Positions 38,601 through 50,600 of a DNA stretch of 64,000 nt are shown here, one piece after another. The stretch comes from Enoplolaimus lenunculus (Eukaryota; Nematoda; Enoplea; Enoplida; Thoracostomopsidae): positions 344,402 through 408,401 of the forward strand of contig JASANG010001561.1 in assembly GCA_030248215.1 (NCBI GenBank). The letters run 5' to 3'. The position numbers and the translations under genes were made by a program. The notes below the pieces were generated by a model. That model did not search any database and was not told the origin of the DNA. It saw only the letters and a list, made by a program, of their open reading frames with translations. Position 1 is the first letter of the stretch. Each line of letters starts with the position of its first letter.

Positions 38601-41600
38601 GTTTATTGAACATTATGCGACGCTGATCAATTCCAGATATGATAAATTTTTGTTTTTACAATGATGTATATTTACTGCTGATTGCCTCTTACAAACTCAA
38701 AGCTTACTTACATTAAAAGAACGTGATATTCTAGCTCCCATTTACCGTGTTTCAAATTGGCAGAATTGGGTTCCCTACTAATTCGAGATACATAGTTATC
38801 GAGGAAATGTAGAGTGTCGATTACACCTGACACCGTAACGACGCAAATCAATAGCGCAAAGAAAAAAATTGTGAACACATGCCTGTACTGATCAGTGCCC
38901 AGCACTGGATCCTTTCCGTGTTCTTTGCGCTCGCAAGCAATTTCAGCAATAATTTCTTCGAGATTCATATACGAAGCCGGTATTTTCTGTTCCAAAAGTC
39001 GTTCTTTTGTGCCTTTAACATCGTCATAATTCCACAAATAACTTAGTCACTCAAGTAACTTTTACTGTTAAGCTCAAAAATTCAATATTGTGTAATCAAA
39101 TCCAAACTGATTTCATTGTTTTGTAAAATGTAGTACAAGAAAAAAATTAATTTTGGCACAGTCGGTTTTATAACTTGGCTTTCAACATGAATTTTTTGAG
39201 AATTAGTAATGAAAAAAGCGCTATAGAATGCCATGCTTCTAAGATGTCTACAAAGTGCCAAAAAGCTATACAAACATATACCTGAACACCGTAGTTCATA
39301 CGCAGTATTATATAAAAGATTACACAAAACACGAATGTTGAACCGAGTTTTGCACGAAACAATCACAGAATCCACAACCTTCGGCAATCCTTAAAATAAT
39401 TAACAAAATAAAAACTAGTTTATGTTGAGGTAGCTGGAGAAAAGTCTGCCACTGAGACATAAACTCAAGCACGGCCACACATATAATAAATAAAATAAAC
39501 AGAATGACCAATTACCCGTACCTAGAACAATAAATAAAACGTTGACCACTAAAATTGAGTACAGCTGCAATATTTGAATCAAACCTTTTTTGTCGGCATC
39601 TTGGACAGCAACAAATCGATCTTTAATCAGTTGTTGCAAATCTTCTATGTATGCTTCCGGAAATTTCTTTCGATTGCTGAGCACGTCATCAAAATGGGTT
39701 CCAACAATGATCACAGGAGAATTTGGAGCGCGGGCCTAAAACCTAGTTGTAACTCCGGACAAATCGAAATATCAAAAATGCTGCAAAATAACACTGTCGC
39801 TTGGATTCAGTTATCCATTCAGCAAAAACTGTTATACAATAGCTAAAACATCACTTGTTGAAAAATTCAAACACTCCAAACGTTTTACACTAAAAAGGTG
39901 AAAAACAATTATTAAAATATCATGAGTTTTTCACAAACTGACACAATTCTACACGGTTTCTCTACAACTAAAGTACAGCAACAGGCAACTACAAAATTCT
40001 GCGCTAGCATACCTGGATATTTACAAGCCACTGAGTAATTTCACTAATTCCGGCTTCACCGTCTGTTACGCGCCAGCAAACAAGATAAAGAGAACGTTTC
40101 GACAAAAAGTACTGATGCGTGGCATAATACTCTCTCTAAAATTAAAATATACATGTGTTGAGTTTTGACCTATGACTAAACTAAACACAAGCTTCATAAC
40201 CTGAATTAGGCTTAAAATTTAGAATGTATGGTTTCTAAAGATAAACATAAGTAATAATAGCCCACGCTAGGGATATTACTAATAATGCTATAGAATAATA
40301 TTGATACATTGCAGCAAAACTCGATGCAAGCATTATAGGCCTAAGATACGTCAATGAGCTAAAATTCTTTTATACACCGGCCAGGTATTTCCGTAGTTCA
40401 AAAATAAATAGCTTATGTTGAGATATTATTGACTTAGGTTAGACTTGAGCCAATTTCGTTTTAACAAATTTTGCATGTAATTCGACTGCTATGTCTGACC
40501 TATTAAAAATTTACGAAATCAGTCGTATAGGCAATTGCACCATGTTTTCAACATATTGTTTTAACTAACCTGACCACCAAAATCCCATGTTCGAAAAGTG
40601 ACAGGACCATAGGTGGGTTGGGTTTTCGACCGCTTTGGTTCATAGGTCCAGTCGCCAACGTCAACGCCGACCGTTGAAATATTAACACCTTTAGCTGTCT
40701 TTCGATTAATATCTTTGTGACCCATTCGTTTTGCCCAGCCCTAGACGTGCGCAAAAAACACAGTATCCCAAATGGTATATACGATAAACAAAATGCAATA
40801 AAAATGGTCACTCAGATGGTTCAATGGATCGATAAATTCTGACTTATATTTTATAACCCACAATTGCACATATTAAAAGATGTCCAATTACATAACTTAC
40901 ATCGGCTTGACTTTTCTTGTACGTGCCTTCTTGCCGCAATTGTTCCAGAAGCGAAGTCTTTCCGATCCCTTGTACTCCAACAATCATCAGCTTCAGTCTT
41001 GTGTACAATTTCGAGCTGCAAAGGAATAGCAAAGACTAAATGACTTTTTCTTGCGATGTAACCCGCAAAACAAACCAAGATCATCATTTTAATAAAAATC
41101 ACAACTAATTTTTTGCTGTTTGCCCTAAGTGAATATATGGTATAAAATATCGTGCAGTTGAATTCGTCGTTTTTCTGCGTACATTATCAAACAAAACGAC
41201 AAAACTTACTCTTCCAACACGGACTTCAAATAGCCGACGATATCAAGTGTTTTGTATTTCTTTGATTCCACCATAGTTTTCAACGGTTCAACCAGGTTAC
41301 ATCCAGTCAAATTCAAATTCCATAACTTTGACAATAGACCCATTTCAGGTGGTAAATTGCTGGAACACAGAGATACATATTATAGAACGGTCGGCACCCT
41401 TTGCAAGTTGTACCAATTTTCGCAGTATGTCTATATTCAATCAAAGTATTGTAAACATACGAGTAAAGAATTTAGAAGTTGCTTTACCAGAAGTAGCGCA
41501 TTATTTTTCTAATAAGATATACAAAATGACAACTAGTGATAGGGATTCTTAGTGCCCGCAAGAACAGTGCAGTATACAAACTGTTCTGTAAAGTAACAAT

Positions 41601-44600
41601 ATCAAGCTGTAAGCTGAAAACACTTCGCAAACAAGTTTTACATTAAAACTAGAGACCCAATTACAAAATAGAAACGGAACGATATAAGCAATGCTTTAGA
41701 TGTCTATGATCTCTAACTGTTGCGATTATATAATTATTGGCATACAAGAGGCACTCATTAGAATTGGTTCAGTTTGCAAGTAGTTTAATTAATTGAAGAA
41801 ATTGGCTCTCCGCCGAAAATTTAAAACACAATTATGTTGCGTATATAATTTAAATATTCCGCGTATGTCAAGCATACCTCAAATTCTTGTTATGGGATAA
41901 ATTCAGAACGGAAAGGCTTGCTAATTCGGATATGCCGTCTGGAATGTTTGTCAAGCTGTTATTCGATATGTCAAGCATCGAGAGGTTCGGAAATGGATTC
42001 TTTGCCAGTTTTGCCTGAAGCAAAAACGTTTGTTGCAACAGATGGTGCACCTACTTTTCTAATTGTAGTGGTTAATTTCAAAAGTAGCGAGTTACAAACA
42101 GGAAGACTGGATGGTGCCCCAGAATAAAAACTGGAAAAGTACATAAATTTCTTTTGAAGCTAATCTTTATTTGAATAGATAATTTCGGAAATAGACCGAT
42201 GTTGCTATGAAATAATCACCACTCTTGTCTGTTTCCGTTCCAATACCCTAATAAACGCCATGGTACAAAATATGGTCGTCAGAAGAGGCATAGTAATGTT
42301 TCCTAGACGAATAGCAAGTGTTTATGTCTATGCCGAAACCTAAACATGATACGCGGTTCACCTATGCTTATAAACAACACTATTCCTACATACCTTTACA
42401 GCAGGCAACTCCGATACGGAGCTTCGCGCTCCCGTATTGCGTGCCGCACTATAGGCTTGCGCAGACCCGCCATGGGCTGCGCGAAAAACCGCTACATTGC
42501 CTCCGCCACTCTGTCGGCTAGCTGAACGCCTGCTTGGCGGCGGAAGTTTATTCTGATTGCGTGTACGACGTGCAGCGGCTCGACTCTCGGCAGCAGAAGC
42601 ACCTCCAGCCCCGCCGCAAGAACTGCTTGTCGACGCACTTGACGTTGGGCGTGTGTTACCGCCTGCAGCAGTACCTCCAGCACTAATCGATGAGCTAATG
42701 CTAAGCGCATCAATGACATGCTCTGTGTAGCTCGGGTCGTCAAGTAATCGTAAACAGATCCGGTCTAAACGGTTGCCAGCAACAACGAGGGTCCGTAAAT
42801 TTTCCAGTCGAGTATGCCTTCGATGTCCACAATACGCAGGTGTTAAAGCTATGCTAGGTGACAGGGAGTCACCGCGTGCAACGCTAAGAGCACGCCCTGT
42901 TCGAGCAACAGAATGAGATCGCCGTCCTATATCATAAAGAACAAGTTTAGCTGAATTGACGAAAAGATGATAGGCGTCATTTATGAGGACAAGCAAGACA
43001 AATAACTACGTGCATGCAGCAAGTCGAGAAATTTCTTTACGACATTATCATTCATCCGCATATTGCTTGTAACAATATACAAGTGAGCATAAAAACACCA
43101 AAACGTTCAGCACCGTTCATCATACGTTTATCTTTTACGTTCCTTAATCAAATGTCTCACTAATAACTGTGATATGCCGTTTTAAGTATAATTTAGCATG
43201 TCGTCTTTTATGTTAAGGAATAAAACAGTAAGGTATTTGAAAAAACTCTACTTACCCGCTACTGGGCTAGCAGGGCGCACAGCGCCCGCTGCATGAAACA
43301 CACAATCACGACTCGCGTGAGCAAATCCAGCTACGCCAAAGCACTCGACAAAACTCTGTCCTAGAGCAGGTGCAATTCCTGGTGGCGTATCTATCCCGGC
43401 TCCAACTGGCGCATGCTGCCGTGGTTCGGTAAACCATGTAACAATGTTATTATGAGACAAATCTAAATGCTTGAGTCGAACAGGGTAGCTGTTTATTGTA
43501 CCCATTTCACTTAAGTGATTGCAGGACAAATTCAGCCGTCCTAAATTTGGAGCTAAACACGCGAGACCTTCTGGCACAACAGACAGCTGATTATGCGACA
43601 AATTAAGTGATGTCAAGCACGATGTACGACTTGAGCCGGCTCTATTTGACGGAGCTAAATCTTCATCAAGAACCGCATAAGACGGCATGTTCGCACAATC
43701 GACTGATTTTTGCCATAAATTATGGCGGCGAAGTTCTTGGAAACACACCGTCTCATCCTGCAAAGATTTTAATAAAGTAAAGAGCAAAATCAACATTACA
43801 TGCCAACTATATAAAACACTTTATGCGTAATAGAAAATCAAAGTGGCTCTTGCGTACAGTAGATTCTAATCAGCTATTTGGCTACATGCCCAATATAATC
43901 AGATCCAAATATAAACCTTCTGTGCACAAATACTTCTGCAACTCAGACTTGTGCTATATAGCTTATGATCAGGAAATCAACTAAACCCAATTTTAAAACC
44001 ACTAACCGGTTTCATATATCGCAATTCGCTAATGCTATCGCCAGAATTGCTTCCCGTTTCTGATTCGTTTATACTGATTCCAACTTCGCTAGATTGCACA
44101 CTGAAACCATTCATCAACATGCTTAAATAAGTATTTTCGCACATCGTTTATTAGCATTTCAGCTGCATATTTGAATCTGGGGGTTTCCTCCTCAATCTGC
44201 TGGCGAGTGGGGGGCAGGCCCCTACTATTACGGGGGAGCAACTGGGAGAGATAAGTATTTTTTGTATTTACAAATTCGTGTTTTCGGATAAAACATAGAT
44301 AATCTTTAGAAGTGGGAACTAGTATGTGGGTGATCCCTCTCCCACACTAGAGAAACAGCAGCGAATTTCACAATAAATTACTTTGACGGCAAAGGCCGCT
44401 TCAGTCATCGGAACTTTGCATAAACTCAGGATACTTCACTCAACGTAGCCATTACATGCTACAATAGGTTACCAAAAAAAGCGGAGGCAAATCCGGATAA
44501 TTAAGTGTATATTTTACACGATGTATATTAATCACGTTCGGAACCGAACATGCAATTGAACACAACGAAACACAAACCAAAATTTTAATGTAAACATTTT

Positions 44601-47600
44601 GCAGCATTAAACTCGTTATACTTACCTCACTGACGTACTCCGATTATTAGATTCGTCAATGTGCCCAGAGCTCCCATTAATTGCTCCTTCGTTGCCATGA
44701 ACAGATTCAGCCGCCGCCTGCGCGAATACACCGCTTACCCGGTTCATATTGGGCGAACTACTAAGTGCCGATCCGGTACTTTCACTAAAGCTGCAACTTG
44801 CACCGCGGCCGACACTAGGAAAATTCGGCCGACTGCCACAGCTGTTGACGTAAAAATGTGGCAACGCACGAAGTAAATTGAACGAAACATTGAAATCTTT
44901 GAGTTTTGGCGCTTGCCACATTTCGACCGGTAATGCGATTAGTTTATTGTTCGATACGTCTAAGCCTTGCAAATTAGGCAACGTAAATATGCATTCCGGT
45001 ATAGCTTCTAAACGATTATTTTGTAAATGGATTTCTTCGAGTACTGGCACATTTGCTGTTACTGCCCTCGTCACGGGTTGGTCACACTGGTGGACTGCAC
45101 AATTTCCAGACTCGTCACAATGTGGTGCGACAGATGGCATTCCACTTCCGGTTGAAGTTTGGCTACGGCCTCGTGTTTGACAACTTGGAGAAACGCGAGC
45201 GTGCCTTGCCGTAGTGATCGCATCAAGCGAAGATGGTAATGGCAAACGTTCAATTTTATTATGTGCTGCATTCAAAACACGCAAAGATACCATTTGAAAA
45301 ATACAACCAGGCAATTCAGACAAGTCGTTTTTCGAAATATCGATTCGCGTGATTGCCGACCAAACAATAATACTGGGATTGCTTGGCTGGAAATATAAAC
45401 ATAGCGACGCCGGCCATAAGTAGGAAAAAATCAAAAAAACACGTTAATATTTCAATAAGATAACTCCGCACAGACTGCCTAAAACGTTAGCCTCCTCTAA
45501 AATTACTTACCTCGGCAATAGTTTGATTTTTACATTTACAGCATTTACTATAAAACCAAACTGATGGAAACTAACAAAATCATGCCAAGTTTGATTATAA
45601 TTAGCTTTATTCAATTTACAACCCGGCTCATATTTTCCGTATTTTAACGTCCGGTCGCATCCTCACTAAAAACTTGTCGTAAATGCTACTACACACTGAA
45701 TAAAGTATACAGGTACACGCGAAAATAACAAGGACATACCTTCAACTTGGGATTCAGAGCACAAGCTGCCGAGCTCAACCACGAATCGTGTAAAAACGGC
45801 AAACTTAAATTGTGCCAATTCAGCATGACGGGAGTTGTTGGAAAAAGCGTACTCGGAGCGACCGAACGACCTTTCGAAAAGTATTGTTGCTGAATATAAT
45901 CGGCGGTATCAACAGCTTTTTTGTTGACCCGCCATTCTGGGTCCGCAAAAGTTGCGTGCTTTAGCAGCATTGCTGCCAATATTTCGTTGCCTTTGATCAA
46001 TGCGACACTGTAATCAAACAATGCTATCATGCATTCACGCTTCACACCTTAACTTAGTGTTTTAGGTACCATACCAGAATTATGTTCCCAGTATACTGAC
46101 GAAGCGCGTTTCTAATGTTAAATGCTGAAAAAGCTGTGGCACGGTGGTACTATTTTAAGTAAAACTACGCTAGAGCCCAATTTTCGCTAACCACCAACCT
46201 GAGCGCTCTATGGTCGTGATCAACAGCACCGCGAGATAGCAACGTTTGCATAAGAGATTCGTCGCCTAAGCGGGCGGCTTCAGCAAGAGCACTCGACCCA
46301 GACGCTAGAATTAACGTTACAGGATCGACTGAACATTGAAGTCGTTGCAATTCGAGATCCGTTGGATTCAAAGGATAATTGACATCCGCACCGCGATGAA
46401 GAAATATTTTAACGAGTTCGCCATTGCTCTATAATAATTACCCGTATTCTCAAATGTAAGTGGGAAAAATCATTTGGTGATACGTTTTGTAACTTTTAAA
46501 TCGGTGTTTGGGGAGATTTGAAAACTAGCACATTTTTCGCACTTGATTCAGCGTATATTTGGGAAAATTGTGAGAAACGAAACTGCATGAAGTCAACTGA
46601 CTGAAAAAGTATTGTTAACCGATATTAGATGCTATATACACTTGAGAATATAGCTAATATCACACCACAAAATGATAATTGACTGACGCACATTACAAGA
46701 AATAACGTGTGTTTACATATTTTATTACATCCACAAGCTCACCGTCAACGGCTATAGCCATTTTCAAGTAGTTGCAAAAACATATTGCAACACAGGCATA
46801 CAAACCAAACTCACGCTCTCTTAAGCATGTTTAAGCAGACGCATTAGCGTTATTTTTCTACCTGGATCAACCATAGTAATATATGAAACATACATTGATA
46901 ATAGCATCATGCAATGGAGTACGACCTCGGCTATCAACCACATCAATCAGCACTGGATAAATTCGTTGACCAGGCACTGTTGTCCGGTGTCGGCCGCGAG
47001 CCGCACCCGAATTGCTCGATCCTTCGCTGGTAGTTCCACTAAACATAGACGCTGTACGCTCATCGTTGCCAACATTCAGCTTAATTCGTGAGCAAACCAT
47101 TTCATCTGCGCCAGTATAATACGCAGTTGGTGTACCACAATTTCCTGCGGTTCCACCGGAGCCATCATCAATAACACCGTCATTGATTGTATTTTGTGGT
47201 CGAATTTCCGTTGGACTTTGCGGCGGTTCATCTTCTGGGTTTCGACGTGGCGTTGAAAAGACCTGAAGTCAACCCGTGACACTTTGGGTAGCGTTATACT
47301 TTTCCAAAATAAGTCCAATGCAATCCGGCGTCGTCCGGCACCGTGCAGAATGATATGCGAATTGCCATACAGCGTAGAAGGCACCAAAAACTAATATATG
47401 AACAGTTTTTGACGCCATCGTTTATATTAGTCACATTACATGTAGCTCCAAGTTCATTAATTTATACTGCAATAAAAAGTTCCACCGTTTATAACACAAA
47501 AAGCACCCGTAAACCTTAGGAATTTTACGATTTTAATTTAAACTACACCTTTTGACGCTTATAAAAATGTTTCTGCGAAAAACATCAATAATTTTAACGA

Positions 47601-50600
47601 CTACTACAAAAAGATTGTCAATCTCTGATTACATTTAAGAAAACGTTTTTATACAAATGTTTGCTCCTCAATTATTCTCATAACTTACATCTTCATACAC
47701 ATCAAGCGCGACCAAAGGTTGCTCTGCGGTATTCTCACCAGCGCCCACATCATCCGTTGTATCATTAGGGATTTGAGCTCCTTCCGGCCATGCAAGGACC
47801 GAGTAGCCAAGCAAAAACCGAACAGCTTCAATTTGTTCATACACAGTTGCGAGAAACAACGGTGTCCGCTCATCTGCATCGCGGGCGTTTAAATCAAATG
47901 GCGTTTTATAGTACAACACTGTTGTTGATAGTGACGAGCTTGCAGTATTACTTGCCCCTCCAATTACGTTCGTTGTTCCAAACTTGACCGCCGCACCTCC
48001 GCTCATTGACATCGCCATGCTGTTAGAGACAGCGCCTGAACCAGGATGGCTACCATCAAACGGTGAGTACGCTTCGAGTTGTAGAATATGTTCTGGATAC
48101 GAATACATCAACAACAACGAGATCATACCAACATTCCCTAAAATAACACACAAATTGTCCGCCATAAAAATAACAAATATTCCGAATACCTTGCCTACAA
48201 TAAATTAATTTGTTACGGAGCAAATAAAGCTGAAGAAAACCGTGGCAACTACATTAAAAATAAGCATGCTAAACAGCTATACTCAATGCGTAACTTGTCT
48301 AAACTTAGAAACACACTACATACAACGCAACTTAATGTTTGAACCAATACTGCTGATTGTTTTCAAGCTAATCAGAACAGCATTGACCACACTATGACCC
48401 ACCTGTTCGCGCTGCCGCATGAATTGGAAGAAATTTTTCGATTGTAGGCACACGGACCAGCTCCGGAAAATGCTAAAAACAACATACAAAAACATTACAA
48501 GATTAGAGCCGAAAAACACTGTTTCACCAAAACTAAATCTAGACTGAAGTAAACCTGGAAAACGTAATTTCTATTCCAGTCAATTCCACCATATCTGAGT
48601 TCCTAATCGGCAGTATTTCTTGGCGAAGTTCAAATTTCCTTCGCACAGAAACAAGCTTGCCAGAACATCTGATTCTTAAACATCTATAAACCAACAATAC
48701 ATAAATTGTTTTCTTAGTTTCAAGATTGCGTGCTCAACTTCCTTAACACTTTTATTTTAAAGTTATTTTTTCATTTTCGATGAAAGACGTGTGACATACA
48801 GACAGTGGGGAGCTCAAAGTGAACTTGACACATGTACCAACCCGGAGTAATATCTTTGTAATCTCTTCATGACCAGCAAATACTGATATATACAGTGGTG
48901 AGTACAAAGTAACTGGATGAACACGAGCTTCGGCTCCGTACTCTAGCAACAACTCAACAGTTGACAAGCTACCTCGCTCGCAGGCCCTTAAAAACAAATA
49001 CATCGTAGCATCAACAGTAACCGTTAACCATGAAATTAACAAGACTATACAATCTGATCCTATATGCAGGTATGCGCGGTCTCGATCAAAAAAACGAGAC
49101 CGGGACCGAGACCCAGCCTACTGAGACCGAGACTTTTGGTCTCGGTCTAGGTCAATTTTAACCGTTACCGAAAATAAAAATAAGATTTTCTAACAAAGAT
49201 TTTGAATATTTTTATCTGCTTTGAATTGCCGCTTCATACAATTAAACTAATAAACCGCCGCCATAATATATTTTTTAGTTTATTTTTCACTTGGCTACTG
49301 TCGCCATACCCTTTGAACAGGCTCGGAACAAATCACACTGTCTCAAAACACCCTCGGTACAATCCCTAATTCAGAGCTATAATGTTGTTTTTGCTGCCAG
49401 GCAAACCGAATAGACTGGAAAATTTTTAATATAGCGTGACGTTATAAATGCTTATGACCGAAACTGCCAGAAAATTTTATTAAAATAGTAGTGGTAACAA
49501 ATGCGGCATAGCTGAACTTTGTTTTGTCAAACTCTATAAGACGCACCAATTATTGAGGTTTGACATTAAATAATGAACCTCAAAACTCGTACACATTTAT
49601 GATCACCTGCACCTGCCAACTTTAACCTCAACAACTGAACCAAATTAAACTGCTACATACGAAAATTTATTTTCGTCGCAGCTTTCTGAAATCTATTCGA
49701 ACCCAATTCAACCCATTGACTAATCGAGTGGTTCTAACTTGTATAATAGCGTGTACTGCTCCGATGGCATTGCGTTAACAACATCTTTCAATTCGTTGCC
49801 AAGAGACTTTAAAATTGCTTCTGCGTCTTCCAATCGGTCGGCATTGCACGCTTTCTCGAGCTCTTCAACATATATACAGGTTTTAATTAAACTAATTTTG
49901 ATAGCAGTATCCACTTCTACCACTCGTAATGCCCGCAATAACAGATTTAGTATTAGTTGCAATATTCTCAAATCAGGGTGCAACCGGAATTACAATTTAT
50001 CGGAACCAAAACCTGGATTTGAAAAAATACCGGAGAGTTTTCACTCTGCCGCAAATACTTATAGCTCCGTTTACATAATAGTGATAGCTATGTCAATCAA
50101 ACAAACTACGGAATATAGCGTTAAACGCTTAAGATTGTCATAACGCACACTTACTCGCATGATTCTCCGCAACCCTTTGATCACGCAATTCTGAAATCAG
50201 ATGAACACAGCGTATACGTATAATAATAACAACAAAGAAACTAAACTTATTTATTTCATTTTGATTTTAGAACAATGTTGTGCAAACGCAGAAGCCACCA
50301 TAACTGAATAAATTACAACTACAACTTGCCTTATGAAAGTATTGATAACCATCTGAGACGGAGTTTTTACATCTAAGCCAAGCACTTATTTTGCCCCTTG
50401 ACACTTGTTAACGATTAGTAATTTGAAAAATTCTAAAAGTTTTAGTTTTAAAAACAATGCAGAATATTTGTTATATGAAAAAAATAAAATTTGTTGGGTT
50501 GAATCTGCCACAATCCTTCACACGAGAGTGTCGTAATTCTCTCATGAACTGGCGATATATGTCGTGCCCAAACAGCAATTGCTATTCGAGGAAGTCCAAA

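Larger units (their letters stand above)
33341..39012 (-). other. LRRK COR domain and linker exons 22-32
   Basis: Exons: 38,883-39,012; 38,438-38,532; 37,991-38,113; 37,546-37,742; 36,963-37,197; 36,360-36,612; 35,985-36,174; 35,491-35,665; 34,734-35,003; 33,874-33,985; 33,341-33,581. COR landmarks are HENGVLLHYEDS, LKDLYFLDPQWLCDIL, NGLMKTDDLKLLF, LLQKFEVALTW, LLIPSLLPDEY and IMSYFPSGFWSRLITRLLGD. COR mediates dimerisation in this family. The linker has DTLLEDWYPCL and a Cys pair PCPFC. The exon 22 donor is GC rather than GT (38,881-38,882). The exon 26 donor was placed at 36,962 by phase. Confidence 0.88.

Noticed and set aside
44661-45180. Plus-strand frames opposite the LRRK LRR exons (also at 36,750-37,085, 42,318-42,521 and 47,790-48,208)
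   Set aside because: They are shadows of phased minus-strand LRRK exons and show no domain of their own.
47271-47290. A 20-nt intron (GTGTCAC...TTCAG) to mend the LRRK frame
   Set aside because: It is phase-compatible but far too short for a spliceosomal intron; the 65-nt alternative at 47,235-47,299 fits phase and sites better.
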